A stretch of DNA of 37,850 nt. Source: Pseudomonadota bacterium. GTDB lineage: Bacteria; Pseudomonadota; Gammaproteobacteria; Steroidobacterales; Steroidobacteraceae. Shown here one piece after another: positions 1-8,500 of this stretch. Below the pieces are notes generated by a model. The model saw only the letters and a list, made by a program, of their open reading frames with translations, was not told the DNA's origin and did no database searches. The DNA lies in contig JAEZCN010000113.1 in assembly GCA_023433515.1 (NCBI GenBank), positions 1 to 37,850 of the forward strand, read 5' to 3'. A program made the translations under genes and the position numbers. The first letter of the stretch is position 1, and every line of letters begins with the position of its first letter.

Positions 1-288
1 TTCCTGCGACTCGTCCTCGGCTTCTCCATGCGCTGGCAGCTCACGGTGATGTACGCGTTGACGCTCGTGCTCACGTTCCTCGCGCACGGAGCGATGGTCC
101 CGCTCGCGTACGACGCCGGCAGCGTGACCACGGGCGCGCTCACGGGCCCGGTGGTGCTCGCGGTAGCGCTCGGCGTGAGCTCGGTCATCGCGGGGCGCTC
201 CGCCGTGGACGATGCGTTCGGGTTGTTAGGCGTCGCGTCGATCGGTCCCATCATCGTCATCCTGGCGATCGCCTGGCTCGCGCGATGA
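1..288 (+). CDS. DUF1538 family membrane protein, 3' part
   Basis: The reading frame is open from base 1, so the gene begins outside the window and only its last 95 codons are seen. The visible part is hydrophobic, with about three membrane segments. It carries the glycine-rich stretch DAGSVTTGALTGPVVLAVALG, which I recognise as the DUF1538 signature; a related stretch occurs in the next gene. DUF1538 proteins are integral membrane proteins of unproven function, found as two halves or one fused protein, often beside a PII-like gene. Its stop overlaps the next start as ATGA at 285-288, so the two are likely translationally coupled. I infer a transporter or channel subunit; no substrate can be read from the sequence. 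Confidence 0.75.
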   Translation, partial: FLRLVLGFSMRWQLTVMYALTLVLTFLAHGAMVPLAYDAGSVTTGALTGPVVLAVALGVSSVIAGRSAVDDAFGLLGVASIGPIIVILAIAWLAR

Positions 289-1025
289 CGGACATTTCGT
301 TCCTCGACGAAATCTTTCGTGTCGCGCGCGGCGTCGCGCTGGCGGTGCTGCCGCTCGCCGCGTTGTTCGCGGTGTTCCAGGTCCTGTTCCTGCGCCTGCC
401 GCGCCCGGAGATCATGCGGATCGTGACCGGCACGCTGATGGCGTCGGTCGGTCTGTTCCTGTTCCTGCTGGGCGCGGGCGTCGCGTTCATGCCGTTCGGT
501 CGCCTGATCGGCGAGACGTTCGGCGCGATGTCGCAGACCTGGCTGCTGCTGATCTTCGGCGCCGTGCTCGGCTTCGTCACCACGTGGGGCGAGCCGGCCG
601 TGCGCATTCTCGCCGAGCAGGTCGAGCAGGCTTCGACGGGCGCCATCCGCCAGGGTGTCGTGCTGGTCGCGGTCTGCATCGGCGTTGCCGCCGCGGTCGG
701 CGTCGGCGTGCTGCGTATCGTGTACGACGTGCCGCTGATCTGGATTCTCGTCCCGGGTTACGCGCTGACGATCGCGCTGATCTGGCTCAGCGACCGCACG
801 TTCGTCGCGATCGCCGTCGATTCGGGCGGCGTCGCCACCGGCCCGCTGGCCAACACGTTCCTGCTGGCGCTCGCGTTCGGCGTCGCCGCCGCGGTGCCGA
901 ACCGGGATCCACTCGTGCACGGGCTCGGACTCGTCGCGCTCATCGCGCTTGCGCCTATCATCTCGGTAATGCTGCTCGGACTCATCGTTCGCCTGAAGAG
1001 CGCTCCCGCGGAGGTCGACTCATGA
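285..1025 (+). CDS. DUF1538 family membrane protein, second subunit
   Basis: This 246-residue protein has about six or seven hydrophobic segments and no signal peptide cleavage site. Near residues 175-200 it carries DSGGVATGPLANTFLLALAFG, the counterpart of the glycine-rich stretch in the preceding gene. The two proteins therefore look like related halves of one membrane assembly; other bacteria carry DUF1538 as one fused chain (family knowledge). The start ATG overlaps the upstream stop, and the stop overlaps the PII-like start at 1022-1025. That fixes a three-gene unit in which a cytosolic PII-like protein could gate the membrane pair. A transport function is inference. Confidence 0.8.
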   Translation: MTDISFLDEIFRVARGVALAVLPLAALFAVFQVLFLRLPRPEIMRIVTGTLMASVGLFLFLLGAGVAFMPFGRLIGETFGAMSQTWLLLIFGAVLGFVTTWGEPAVRILAEQVEQASTGAIRQGVVLVAVCIGVAAAVGVGVLRIVYDVPLIWILVPGYALTIALIWLSDRTFVAIAVDSGGVATGPLANTFLLALAFGVAAAVPNRDPLVHGLGLVALIALAPIISVMLLGLIVRLKSAPAEVDS

Positions 1026-1357
1026 AAAGTGCTTCGCTCATCGTCTCCATCGTCCGGAAGGGGTGGGGCAGCAGCGTGCTGCAGGCCTCGGTCAAGGCCG
1101 GCGCGCGCGGCGGCACCGTGCTCCTCGGGCGCGGCGCCGGCGTCCATGAGAAGGACAAGATCTTCGGCATGTCCATCGAGCCCGAGAAGGAGATCGTGCT
1201 CACGATCGTTCCCGAGGACCAGGTGGACACGATCCTCGCCGCGATCGTCGTCGCGGCCGAGCTCGAGGACACCGGCCGCGGCATGGCCTTCGTGGTCCCC
1301 GTGCACAAGCTGGTCGGCGTCGCCGATTCGATGTTGGTGGAGAACGGGACGCCCTGA
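1022..1357 (+). CDS. PII-like signalling protein, DUF1538-associated
   Basis: The product has 111 residues, the usual PII length. Features matching the fold are an N-terminal VSIVRKGWG strand, a glycine-rich T-loop region (GARGGTVLLGRGAGVHEKD), the conserved IEPEKEIVLTIVP strand near residues 60-72, and a C-terminal GRGMAFVVPV strand. The tyrosine and PROSITE-type T-loop signature of GlnB/GlnK are absent, so control by uridylylation is unlikely. I chose ATG 1022 because it overlaps the upstream stop as ATGA and gives a normal PII N-terminus; longer in-frame extensions are arginine-rich and not PII-like. PII-like proteins usually bind nucleotides and regulate a membrane partner, here probably the two DUF1538 proteins. 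Confidence 0.82.
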   Translation: MKSASLIVSIVRKGWGSSVLQASVKAGARGGTVLLGRGAGVHEKDKIFGMSIEPEKEIVLTIVPEDQVDTILAAIVVAAELEDTGRGMAFVVPVHKLVGVADSMLVENGTP

Positions 1358-1377
1358 GGTCACCGTTCCGTTCATTC

Positions 1378-4300
1378 ATGCGCCCCGTTCGAGCAATTTC
1401 GTTCTCCCGCCTGCATCGGGCAATGAGTGTTCTGATTGTTGCGCTCGTCGTCTCGCAGGACGCGCTCGCCGAGCGCCAGTACAAGAAGTTAGGCGTGGGA
1501 CGCGGGCTCGACGTCAGCGTCGTGACCTCGATGCTCGTCGATCGCGACGGGTTGCTGTGGGTGGGGTCGCGCGAGGGACTGTTCCGCTACGACGGCTACC
1601 TTGCCACCGCGTACCGATCGGACATCTCCGATCCCGGCAGCGTGAGCGACGTGGACGTGCGTTTCCTGTTCCAGTCGCGCGATGGCGCGCTGTGGGTCGC
1701 CACCAACAACGGCGGGCTCAATCGCCGCGATCCGGTCACGGGCGAGTTCACGCAATACCATCACGATTCATCCGATCCGCGATCTCTCAGCGACGAGAGC
1801 GTGTACGGAATCGCGCAGGATTCGGAGGGCAACCTCTGGGTCGGCACCAACAACGGCCTGAATCGCCTCGACCCGGATGGCGGAAAATTCACGCGTTACC
1901 TGCACGAGCGCGGCACCGCCGCGAGCCTCGCCAACAACTGGGCATACGCGCTGCACGTCGGGCCGTCGAAGCGGCTGTGGGTCGGCACGGTGGGCGGCGG
2001 TGTCGATTGCTGGAACGGAAACGACGGCTTCGAACATTACGTCCTGTCGAAGCTGTCCCGGGGATCCGCGGAACACGACAGCGTGTTCGCGCTGCACGAG
2101 TCGGCCGACGGCCGGTTGTGGATAGGCACTCGCGCCGGTTTGCTCGTGCTCGATCCCGCCAGCAGATCGATCTCGCGGATCGAGCTCGCGGACGTGCCCA
2201 GGGGCGAACATCCGCTCGTCACGACTATCTACCAGGACCGTAACGGCCTCCTCTGGGTAGGCACCCTCGCGCACGGTGTGGCGATCCTCGATCCCGCGAC
2301 GGGACGCTCGCGGCGTGCGCATTCGGGCCCGCTCGGCGAGTCGCCCGATCCCGAAGCGGCCGCGGCCTTGAGCATCGCGGGAACCGACAACACCATCTTC
2401 ATCGGATCGTGGGGCAGAGGCATCTACTCGGCGCCGCTCGAGGATCCGCAGTTCCGCCTGCTCACGCCCAGCGCGGATGGCAAGGGGTTGCGTCACAAGA
2501 ACGTGACCGATGTGCTTGCAAGCGCGACACCCGGAAAGCCCTGGGTGGGCAGCTTCGGCGGCGGACCGCAGCGTGTCGACGTGTCTTCCGGATCGGTCGA
2601 GCCGACCGGCGGTAGTTCGAGCGACCCGATCCGCCAGTCCTCGATCATCGCTCTCGCCGTCACCGCGGACGGCAGCCGGTTCGCCGGATCCACGGCGGGT
2701 CTGTTCAGGTTCGCCGCCGATGGCAGCAGTCTCGACCTGGATTCCTCCGTCGCGCAGCGGGAAGACGGCATCGGAACCGGTTACGTCACCGCGCTGCTGC
2801 CGGACGCCGCGCGGCTCTGGGTCGGCACCTTCGGAAACGGCCTGTACCTGCGCGAACCCGGCGGCCATTACCGGAAATTCCGCCACGAACCGTCGAAGCC
2901 GGATTCGGTGAGCGACGACTACATCACCGTGCTCGCGCAGGGACGCGCGGGGCGACTGTGGGTCGGCACGCGCTCCAACGGCCTCAACCAGTGCACGATC
3001 GAACCCTGGTCGTGCGAGCGATTCGACGGCCGCACGCCGGGACCGCGCAACCTGGCTAACTACCACGTGACGGACATCCACCGCGACGAACGCGGTGTCC
3101 TGTGGGTGGCGACCGACGGCGGCGGCCTCCATCGAGTCGACGAGGACGAAGCCGGGCGGGTCGCTTCGATCGAACGCTGGGACTACTCGCGTGGCCTGCT
3201 CAACAACGGAATCATGGCGGTCGAAAGCGATACCGACGGGTCATTGTGGATGAGCACGCGGCGCGGTCTTTCGCGTCTGGACCCCGCGACCGGGCGCGTG
3301 ACCAATCACGTGCGCGAGTCCGGCCTGCCGGTCACGTATTTCAATACCAACGCGTCGTCCGCCGACGACGAGTGGATCTACTTCGGATCCGTCGACGGCC
3401 TGCTCAGCATCCCGAAGGGCAGGCCGATGCCCGAGCGCAAGGCCTCACCACTGCGCCTCACCGCCATACACTCGCTGGCGAGCGGCACGGAAAAACCCAT
3501 GTCGCCGAGCGGCATGAACGGCCCATTGAAGACACGCTTCGGCGATGGGCTCGCGATCGAATTCGCCGTGCTCGACTACGCCGAGAGCCCGCACGACTAC
3601 GCGTACCGGTTGAAGGCGCAAGACCAGTGGACCGATGTCGGCAAACGCCGCCAGCTCACGTTCTTCGGCCTTCCCGCCGGGCACTATCTTTTCGAAGCGC
3701 GGGGCCGGGATGCCTACGGAAACTGGAACACGAGCCCGGCGCTCGCCTTCGACGTGGTGCCGCCGTTCTGGCGAACCAACTGGTTCCAGATCATGGCCGT
3801 CGCCGCGGTCGCGTTGCTGGCGCTCGGCGCGCACATCACGCGCCTGCGTTCGTTGCGGCGCCGCAATGCCGTGCTCGAACATCTCGAACGTCAGCGCGAA
3901 CACGCGCTCGAACAGGCGGGCCGCAGCCAGCGAGAGCTCGAAGAAGCGTATGTGGGACTGCGACAGCTCACGGGACGGCTCGAGTCGGCCAAGGAAGAAG
4001 AACGCAGCAACATCTCGCGCGAGCTGCACGACGAGTTCGGGCAGACGTTGACCGCGGCCAAGATCAACCTGCAGATGCTGCGCAAGGTCATGGCCGATCC
4101 GGCCGTTACGCAACGGCTCGAAGACTCGGTGAACATGATCGACGGCATGATCCGCCAGGCTCGCAACATCGCGCGCGGCCTGAGGCCGCCGCTGCTCGAC
4201 GAGGCGGGTCTCGTGGCGGCGCTCGATCATCACCTTAAGGCTTTATCCGCGCGTTCCAGTGTGCGTATCGAGCTGGATGCCGATGGCGGAGGGACGAACA

Positions 4301-4623
4301 TTCCGCCCGAATTGAATACCACGGTATTCCGGCTGGTGCAGGAGGCGGTCAACAACGCACTGCGGCATGCGCAGGCCACGAAGATCCGTGTCACGCTGCG
4401 CGATGACGCGGATGCGTTGTGGCTCGCCATCGAAGACGACGGCGTCGGCTTCGATCGCGAAGAAGTCGTGCAGCGCGCCAAGCGCGGCGAACATCTCGGC
4501 CTCCTGGGCATGACCGAGCGTGCGCGCAGCGTCGGTGGCACGATCGACATAGACTCGCGTCCGGGCAAGGGCAGCCGCATCGAAGTGCGGATTCCATTGG
4601 CCGACCAGGAGATCCCGTCATAG
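1378..4623 (+). CDS. beta-propeller sensor histidine kinase (NarX/UhpB-type core)
   Basis: This 1081-residue protein has a signal peptide (about residues 1-31) and a long periplasmic region of repeated blades. Recurrent LWVGT and GLxR motifs, such as LWVGTNNGLNR, identify the two-component regulator propeller family to about residue 690. A Y_Y_Y-type beta domain follows (about 720-790), then one membrane helix (about 803-823) and a coiled coil. The HisKA_3 domain has RELHDEFGQ with phospho-acceptor His884. The ATPase has an N box (QEAVNNALRHA, about 988), DDGVGFD (about 1020) and a GLLGMTERA lid region (about 1041). The architecture resembles hybrid sensors for extracellular polysaccharide fragments, but no receiver is fused; the regulator is the next, overlapping gene. 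The ligand is unknown. A second in-frame ATG at 1423 is a less likely start. Confidence 0.93.
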   Translation: MRPVRAISFSRLHRAMSVLIVALVVSQDALAERQYKKLGVGRGLDVSVVTSMLVDRDGLLWVGSREGLFRYDGYLATAYRSDISDPGSVSDVDVRFLFQSRDGALWVATNNGGLNRRDPVTGEFTQYHHDSSDPRSLSDESVYGIAQDSEGNLWVGTNNGLNRLDPDGGKFTRYLHERGTAASLANNWAYALHVGPSKRLWVGTVGGGVDCWNGNDGFEHYVLSKLSRGSAEHDSVFALHESADGRLWIGTRAGLLVLDPASRSISRIELADVPRGEHPLVTTIYQDRNGLLWVGTLAHGVAILDPATGRSRRAHSGPLGESPDPEAAAALSIAGTDNTIFIGSWGRGIYSAPLEDPQFRLLTPSADGKGLRHKNVTDVLASATPGKPWVGSFGGGPQRVDVSSGSVEPTGGSSSDPIRQSSIIALAVTADGSRFAGSTAGLFRFAADGSSLDLDSSVAQREDGIGTGYVTALLPDAARLWVGTFGNGLYLREPGGHYRKFRHEPSKPDSVSDDYITVLAQGRAGRLWVGTRSNGLNQCTIEPWSCERFDGRTPGPRNLANYHVTDIHRDERGVLWVATDGGGLHRVDEDEAGRVASIERWDYSRGLLNNGIMAVESDTDGSLWMSTRRGLSRLDPATGRVTNHVRESGLPVTYFNTNASSADDEWIYFGSVDGLLSIPKGRPMPERKASPLRLTAIHSLASGTEKPMSPSGMNGPLKTRFGDGLAIEFAVLDYAESPHDYAYRLKAQDQWTDVGKRRQLTFFGLPAGHYLFEARGRDAYGNWNTSPALAFDVVPPFWRTNWFQIMAVAAVALLALGAHITRLRSLRRRNAVLEHLERQREHALEQAGRSQRELEEAYVGLRQLTGRLESAKEEERSNISRELHDEFGQTLTAAKINLQMLRKVMADPAVTQRLEDSVNMIDGMIRQARNIARGLRPPLLDEAGLVAALDHHLKALSARSSVRIELDADGGGTNIPPELNTTVFRLVQEAVNNALRHAQATKIRVTLRDDADALWLAIEDDGVGFDREEVVQRAKRGEHLGLLGMTERARSVGGTIDIDSRPGKGSRIEVRIPLADQEIPS
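4606..4622 (+). promoter_or_regulatory. ribosome binding site deciding an ATA start
   Basis: AGGAG at 4606-4610 lies inside the kinase gene, 9 nt before ATA 4620. It is the only good Shine-Dalgarno sequence near the receiver-domain boundary and supports initiation, or reinitiation after the kinase stop, at a non-canonical codon. Confidence 0.5.
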
Positions 4624-5294
4624 CAGTCAGAGCCGCCACGGCCAAACGCCGCATCCTGCTCGCCGACGATCACGCGTTGGTGCGGGCCGGTATTCGCGCG
4701 TTGCTCGAAAGCCTTCCGGGCATCGAGGTAGTCGGAGAATCCGGCGACGGGCTCGATGCGCTCGAACGCGTGCGGCGCGATCCGCCCGACGCGATCCTGC
4801 TCGACATCACGCTGCCGGGGTTGAACGGCCTCGAAGTGGTGGCGCGCATCACGCGGCTCTCGGTGCCGACGAAGGTGCTGATGCTGTCGATGCACAACTC
4901 GCCCGAACACGCCGCGCGCGCGCTCGCGGCCGGCGCCGCGGGTTATCTCAACAAGGATTCCGCGTTCGACGAGCTCGCGGCGGCGCTCGACGCCATCTGC
5001 TCGGGCAAGCGTTACCTGTGCCAGGCGCTCGACGCGGACGTGGTGGAGGCGCTCGAGCGGCGCGCCGGCGATGGCGAATCCGAACTCGCGCTGCTCACGC
5101 CGCGGCAGCGGCAGATCCTGCAGCTCATCGCCGAAGGCCATCCGACGCGGCAGATCGCCGAGCGGCTGTTCCTCAGCATCAAGACCGTCGAAGCGCATCG
5201 CGGGCAGATCATGCAGCGCCTCAACATCTACGACGTTCCCGGACTCGTTCGCTTCGCGATCCGCAACGGACTCGTCTCGTCCGATCCGTCATAA
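4620..5294 (+). CDS. NarL/FixJ-family response regulator, probable ATA start
   Basis: A receiver domain is followed by a LuxR-type helix-turn-helix. From the proposed start the receiver has the acidic pair in LLADDHALVR, phospho-acceptor Asp62 in LLDITLPG, and the switch lysine in LNKDS. The HTH reads LTPRQRQILQLIAEG with SIKTVEAHRGQI. The partner is the overlapping kinase. No ATG, GTG or TTG lies at the domain boundary. The nearest upstream canonical start is GTG 4419, which would add 67 arginine-rich residues that are kinase sequence read out of frame. ATA 4620 overlaps the kinase stop TAG (ATAG, 4620-4623), lies 9 nt after AGGAG (4606-4610), and gives a normal N-terminus. I am sure of the protein, less sure of the start. 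Confidence 0.9.
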   Translation: MAVRAATAKRRILLADDHALVRAGIRALLESLPGIEVVGESGDGLDALERVRRDPPDAILLDITLPGLNGLEVVARITRLSVPTKVLMLSMHNSPEHAARALAAGAAGYLNKDSAFDELAAALDAICSGKRYLCQALDADVVEALERRAGDGESELALLTPRQRQILQLIAEGHPTRQIAERLFLSIKTVEAHRGQIMQRLNIYDVPGLVRFAIRNGLVSSDPS

Positions 5295-5420
5295 CCCAAA
5301 TATAAGGTCTGCCCCGATGGCTGCCACAGCGCCCGGTTATTCAGGATCGGACGCAGAGAAGAGCATGCCCGTCACCGACGCGAAAACAATCACGCAGGCT
5401 CGACGAAAACCTTGCGGAAA

Positions 5421-5439
5421 GCCGGGAAGTTAGCCCGGC
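5421..5439 (+). promoter_or_regulatory. inverted repeat upstream of the autotransporter gene
   Basis: GCCGGG (5421-5426) and CCCGGC (5434-5439) form a perfect 6-bp inverted repeat with a 7-nt spacer. It lies 117 bp before the autotransporter start, in the 261-bp gap after the response regulator gene. No T-tract follows, so an operator or RNA hairpin is as likely as a terminator. The rest of the gap shows no gene. Confidence 0.25.
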
Positions 5440-5555
5440 CGCTCCGACACACACAGGTCATGGACGCGACCACACGCTGAACGCGCACGTTTCGGGCGCG
5501 TACGGGCGGGTTTGCTCTTCTCCCGGCGACAACAAGAACCGATTGGGAGAAGTGA

Positions 5556-8500
5556 ATGGTCAAAAGGGTGTCTCAGAAATCCCGCGCGATGATGGGTGCG
5601 GCAGCCGCGGCTTTGTTCGCAACGTCGTCTTTCGGCGCCGATACGCCGGTCGAAGACGCCTCGCTGCGCGCCGCCATCAAGAACATCCTGCGCCTGCCCA
5701 CTCGCGCGCCATCGATGCGCGCCCCCTCCATGAGGGAAGTCGCGGCGACGAAGCCGGTCACTCCGCCACGACTCGCCCTCATTTCGATCGGCAACATCGA
5801 CGACATCACCGTCGGTGACGACCAGTCGGCCATCGCGCACGAGGAAATCTGGGACGACATCAACGTCACCAACACGGGCGCGCTGACCGGCGGCACCGGG
5901 ATCGATGTGACGACCGGCGCGATCGACCTGACCAATACGGTCAGCGACCAGACGTACGGGCTCGTCATGCCGGGGAACTACGAGCTCCTGTTCGACGATC
6001 TCGGCAACCCGGTCTACTCGCCGTACGGCTTCCAGGAGATGCTCGCGACCGCCGAGGTCACGTTCAACGCGCGCAGCACCGTGCTCGCGCGGGATCCGCG
6101 GGAATCCACCATCACGATCGACAACGGCGGCGCAATCGGTTTTTCCGGGCTGCACGGCATCCGCGCCCGCAACCCCGCCGGCGAGTCCATCACGATCCAG
6201 AATTCCGGCGACATCACCTCGACCCAGGACAACGTCGGCCGCATCGGCATCTTCGCTTCGACGGAATCGATCCAGCAGCAGTACACCCAGGAGCAGACCG
6301 GAACCGGGGACTTCGTGCGCAATGCGTACGGCCAGCTCGTCGCGGTCAACACGCCGGATCAGTTCACGGTCGAAACCCACCTGATCGACATGGAGTACGA
6401 CGCCGGTGCCATCGACATCCGCAACTCCGGCGACATCGACATGGGCGCGACCCTGGCGCCGCCGGGATACGGTTCGGGGGTCTTCGCGTCGGCCGGCATC
6501 TACACGCGCGGCGACGGCGGCACCACCATCGTCAACAGCGGCGACATCAACGTGGACAAGTGGAGCGCGGGCATCCACGCCTCATCCACCGCCACGACGA
6601 ACGTCACCAACACCGGCCGCATCGACATCGGCAACTACTCGTCCGGCATCTCGTTCGCGCCCTCGCAGGGCAGCGCCGGCGACTACCGGCTGGGCGGCGA
6701 CGTCTATCTACTGAACGCGGGCGACATCCACGGCGGAGCCACGAAGGAGCAGGCAGCGGCCGACGGCCTGCAGGCCAATGCCTTCGGCATCAGCGTGTTC
6801 GCGCTCGGCAGCAACAACGAATACATGGCCGCGCAGGCCCACATCAACGAGATCTTCGCGCGTTACAACGAGGAGCTGGGCTCGGAGGTCTACGAACTCT
6901 TCGACGTTCCCAATACGCGCCTGTACCAGACCACGGCGATCAATCGCGGCCACATCGAGCTCGGCGACGGCGCGGGCGGCATCGCGATCATCCCGCGCGC
7001 GGGCGCGTCGACCGCCATCAACGAGGGCACGATCATCGTCGGCGACGGAACGTCCGTCGCCTGGGCGAACTTCCAGCACCAGAGCACCGGCATCATCCAG
7101 TCGAACTTCTCGATGAACGGCCTCGGATCGACCACGTCGATCAACGCCGCAGGCGGCGTGATCGTCACGGGCGACGACAGTGCCGGCATCGCGAATTTCA
7201 ACATCGGCGGAACGTCGGTCGCGATCAATGAAGGGTCGATCACCGTCGGCAACGGCGTTTCCACGCTGGTCGACGACGGCGTCAACATGCCGTTCGACCG
7301 GCTGTTCATCTCGAGCGGCATCCAGTCGTTCAGCGTGGCTCGCACGTTCGGCACGACCGCCACGGCGCGCAACAGCGGCGACATCACGGTCGGTGAGCTC
7401 GCGGTCGGCATGATGGTCTCCGGCCAGGGGTATTCGCTGCTGGACATCTACTCGTGGTCGGCCATCAACGAGAACTCGGGTGTCATCGAGACCGGCGACA
7501 ACTCGTCCGGCATGTTCACGATGGGCACCAACTCGACGACGACCAATACCGGCAGCATCGCCACCGGCAACTTCGACTTGAGCGCGTTCCAGCCGCATCC
7601 GGAGTACACCGCGGACGAATTCGCGCAGCTTCCCTATGGCGCCGCATCCATGGGGTTTCTGCTCGCCCAGGTCGCCAATTCCGGAAGCATCACGACGGGC
7701 GATGGCACGATCGGCGCTTCCGCGCGCATGGAAAGCTCGGGATTTGGTATCGCGGCGCAGGTGATCAATGCCGAGGGCGGGATCATCAGCTCGGGAGATC
7801 ACTCGGTCGGTGCGCGGGCCGCGGGCAACTTCTACGGATTTATTGAAAACGCCGGCACGATCTCGGTCGGCAACGACTCCGTTGGCGCGGAAGTATCGGC
7901 GGGCGGCGTGGCCTTCATCGGTGAACCGACCGCGTTGATCACCCAAGGATTCGCGACCGCGGTCAACTCCGGCATCATCGAGACCGGCGACAACTCGATC
8001 GGTTTCCGCCTGGATGCCGTTCACGAGGATGTTCCGTACAGCGGACAGATCCTGATGCCGCCGACGGACGACTATCCTTACTACTCGTATATGACCGTGT
8101 CGGGCACGGCGGACTCCATCGGCGGAGCCTACCTGGTCAATGCCGGCACGATCGCGGTGGGTGCGAGTTCCACCGGCGTGGAGATTTCGGGTCTCGCGAT
8201 CAACGAGCAGGGCCTGCTCGTCTTCAACACGGGCGCCATCGAGGCGGCTTCGGGCACCGCCCTGCGCGTCAACGAGGACCAGGCCTTCGACTCCTACGTG
8301 GTGAACGTGGGCGGGATCTCGGGCGACATCCGGTTCGGCGGCGGCAACGATCGGTTCACCAACACGCTGTTCGTCGACAACACGGGCCGCATCGTCAGCA
8401 CGGGCGTCCTCACGCTGAACGATACGGTCATCGACTTCGGCGACGGCGACGACATCTTCGACAACGACCGCGGCGTGATCATGGTTGCCGGCGGCAACAA

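Noticed and set aside
1768..3132. Long open frame on the minus strand inside the sensor kinase gene
   Set aside because: It is a shadow of the plus-strand kinase, which has clear domains throughout. The product is low-complexity and resembles no family.
5430..6578. Minus-strand frame covering the upstream gap and autotransporter start
   Set aside because: It would cover the ribosome binding site and signal peptide of the autotransporter gene and shows no recognisable motif.
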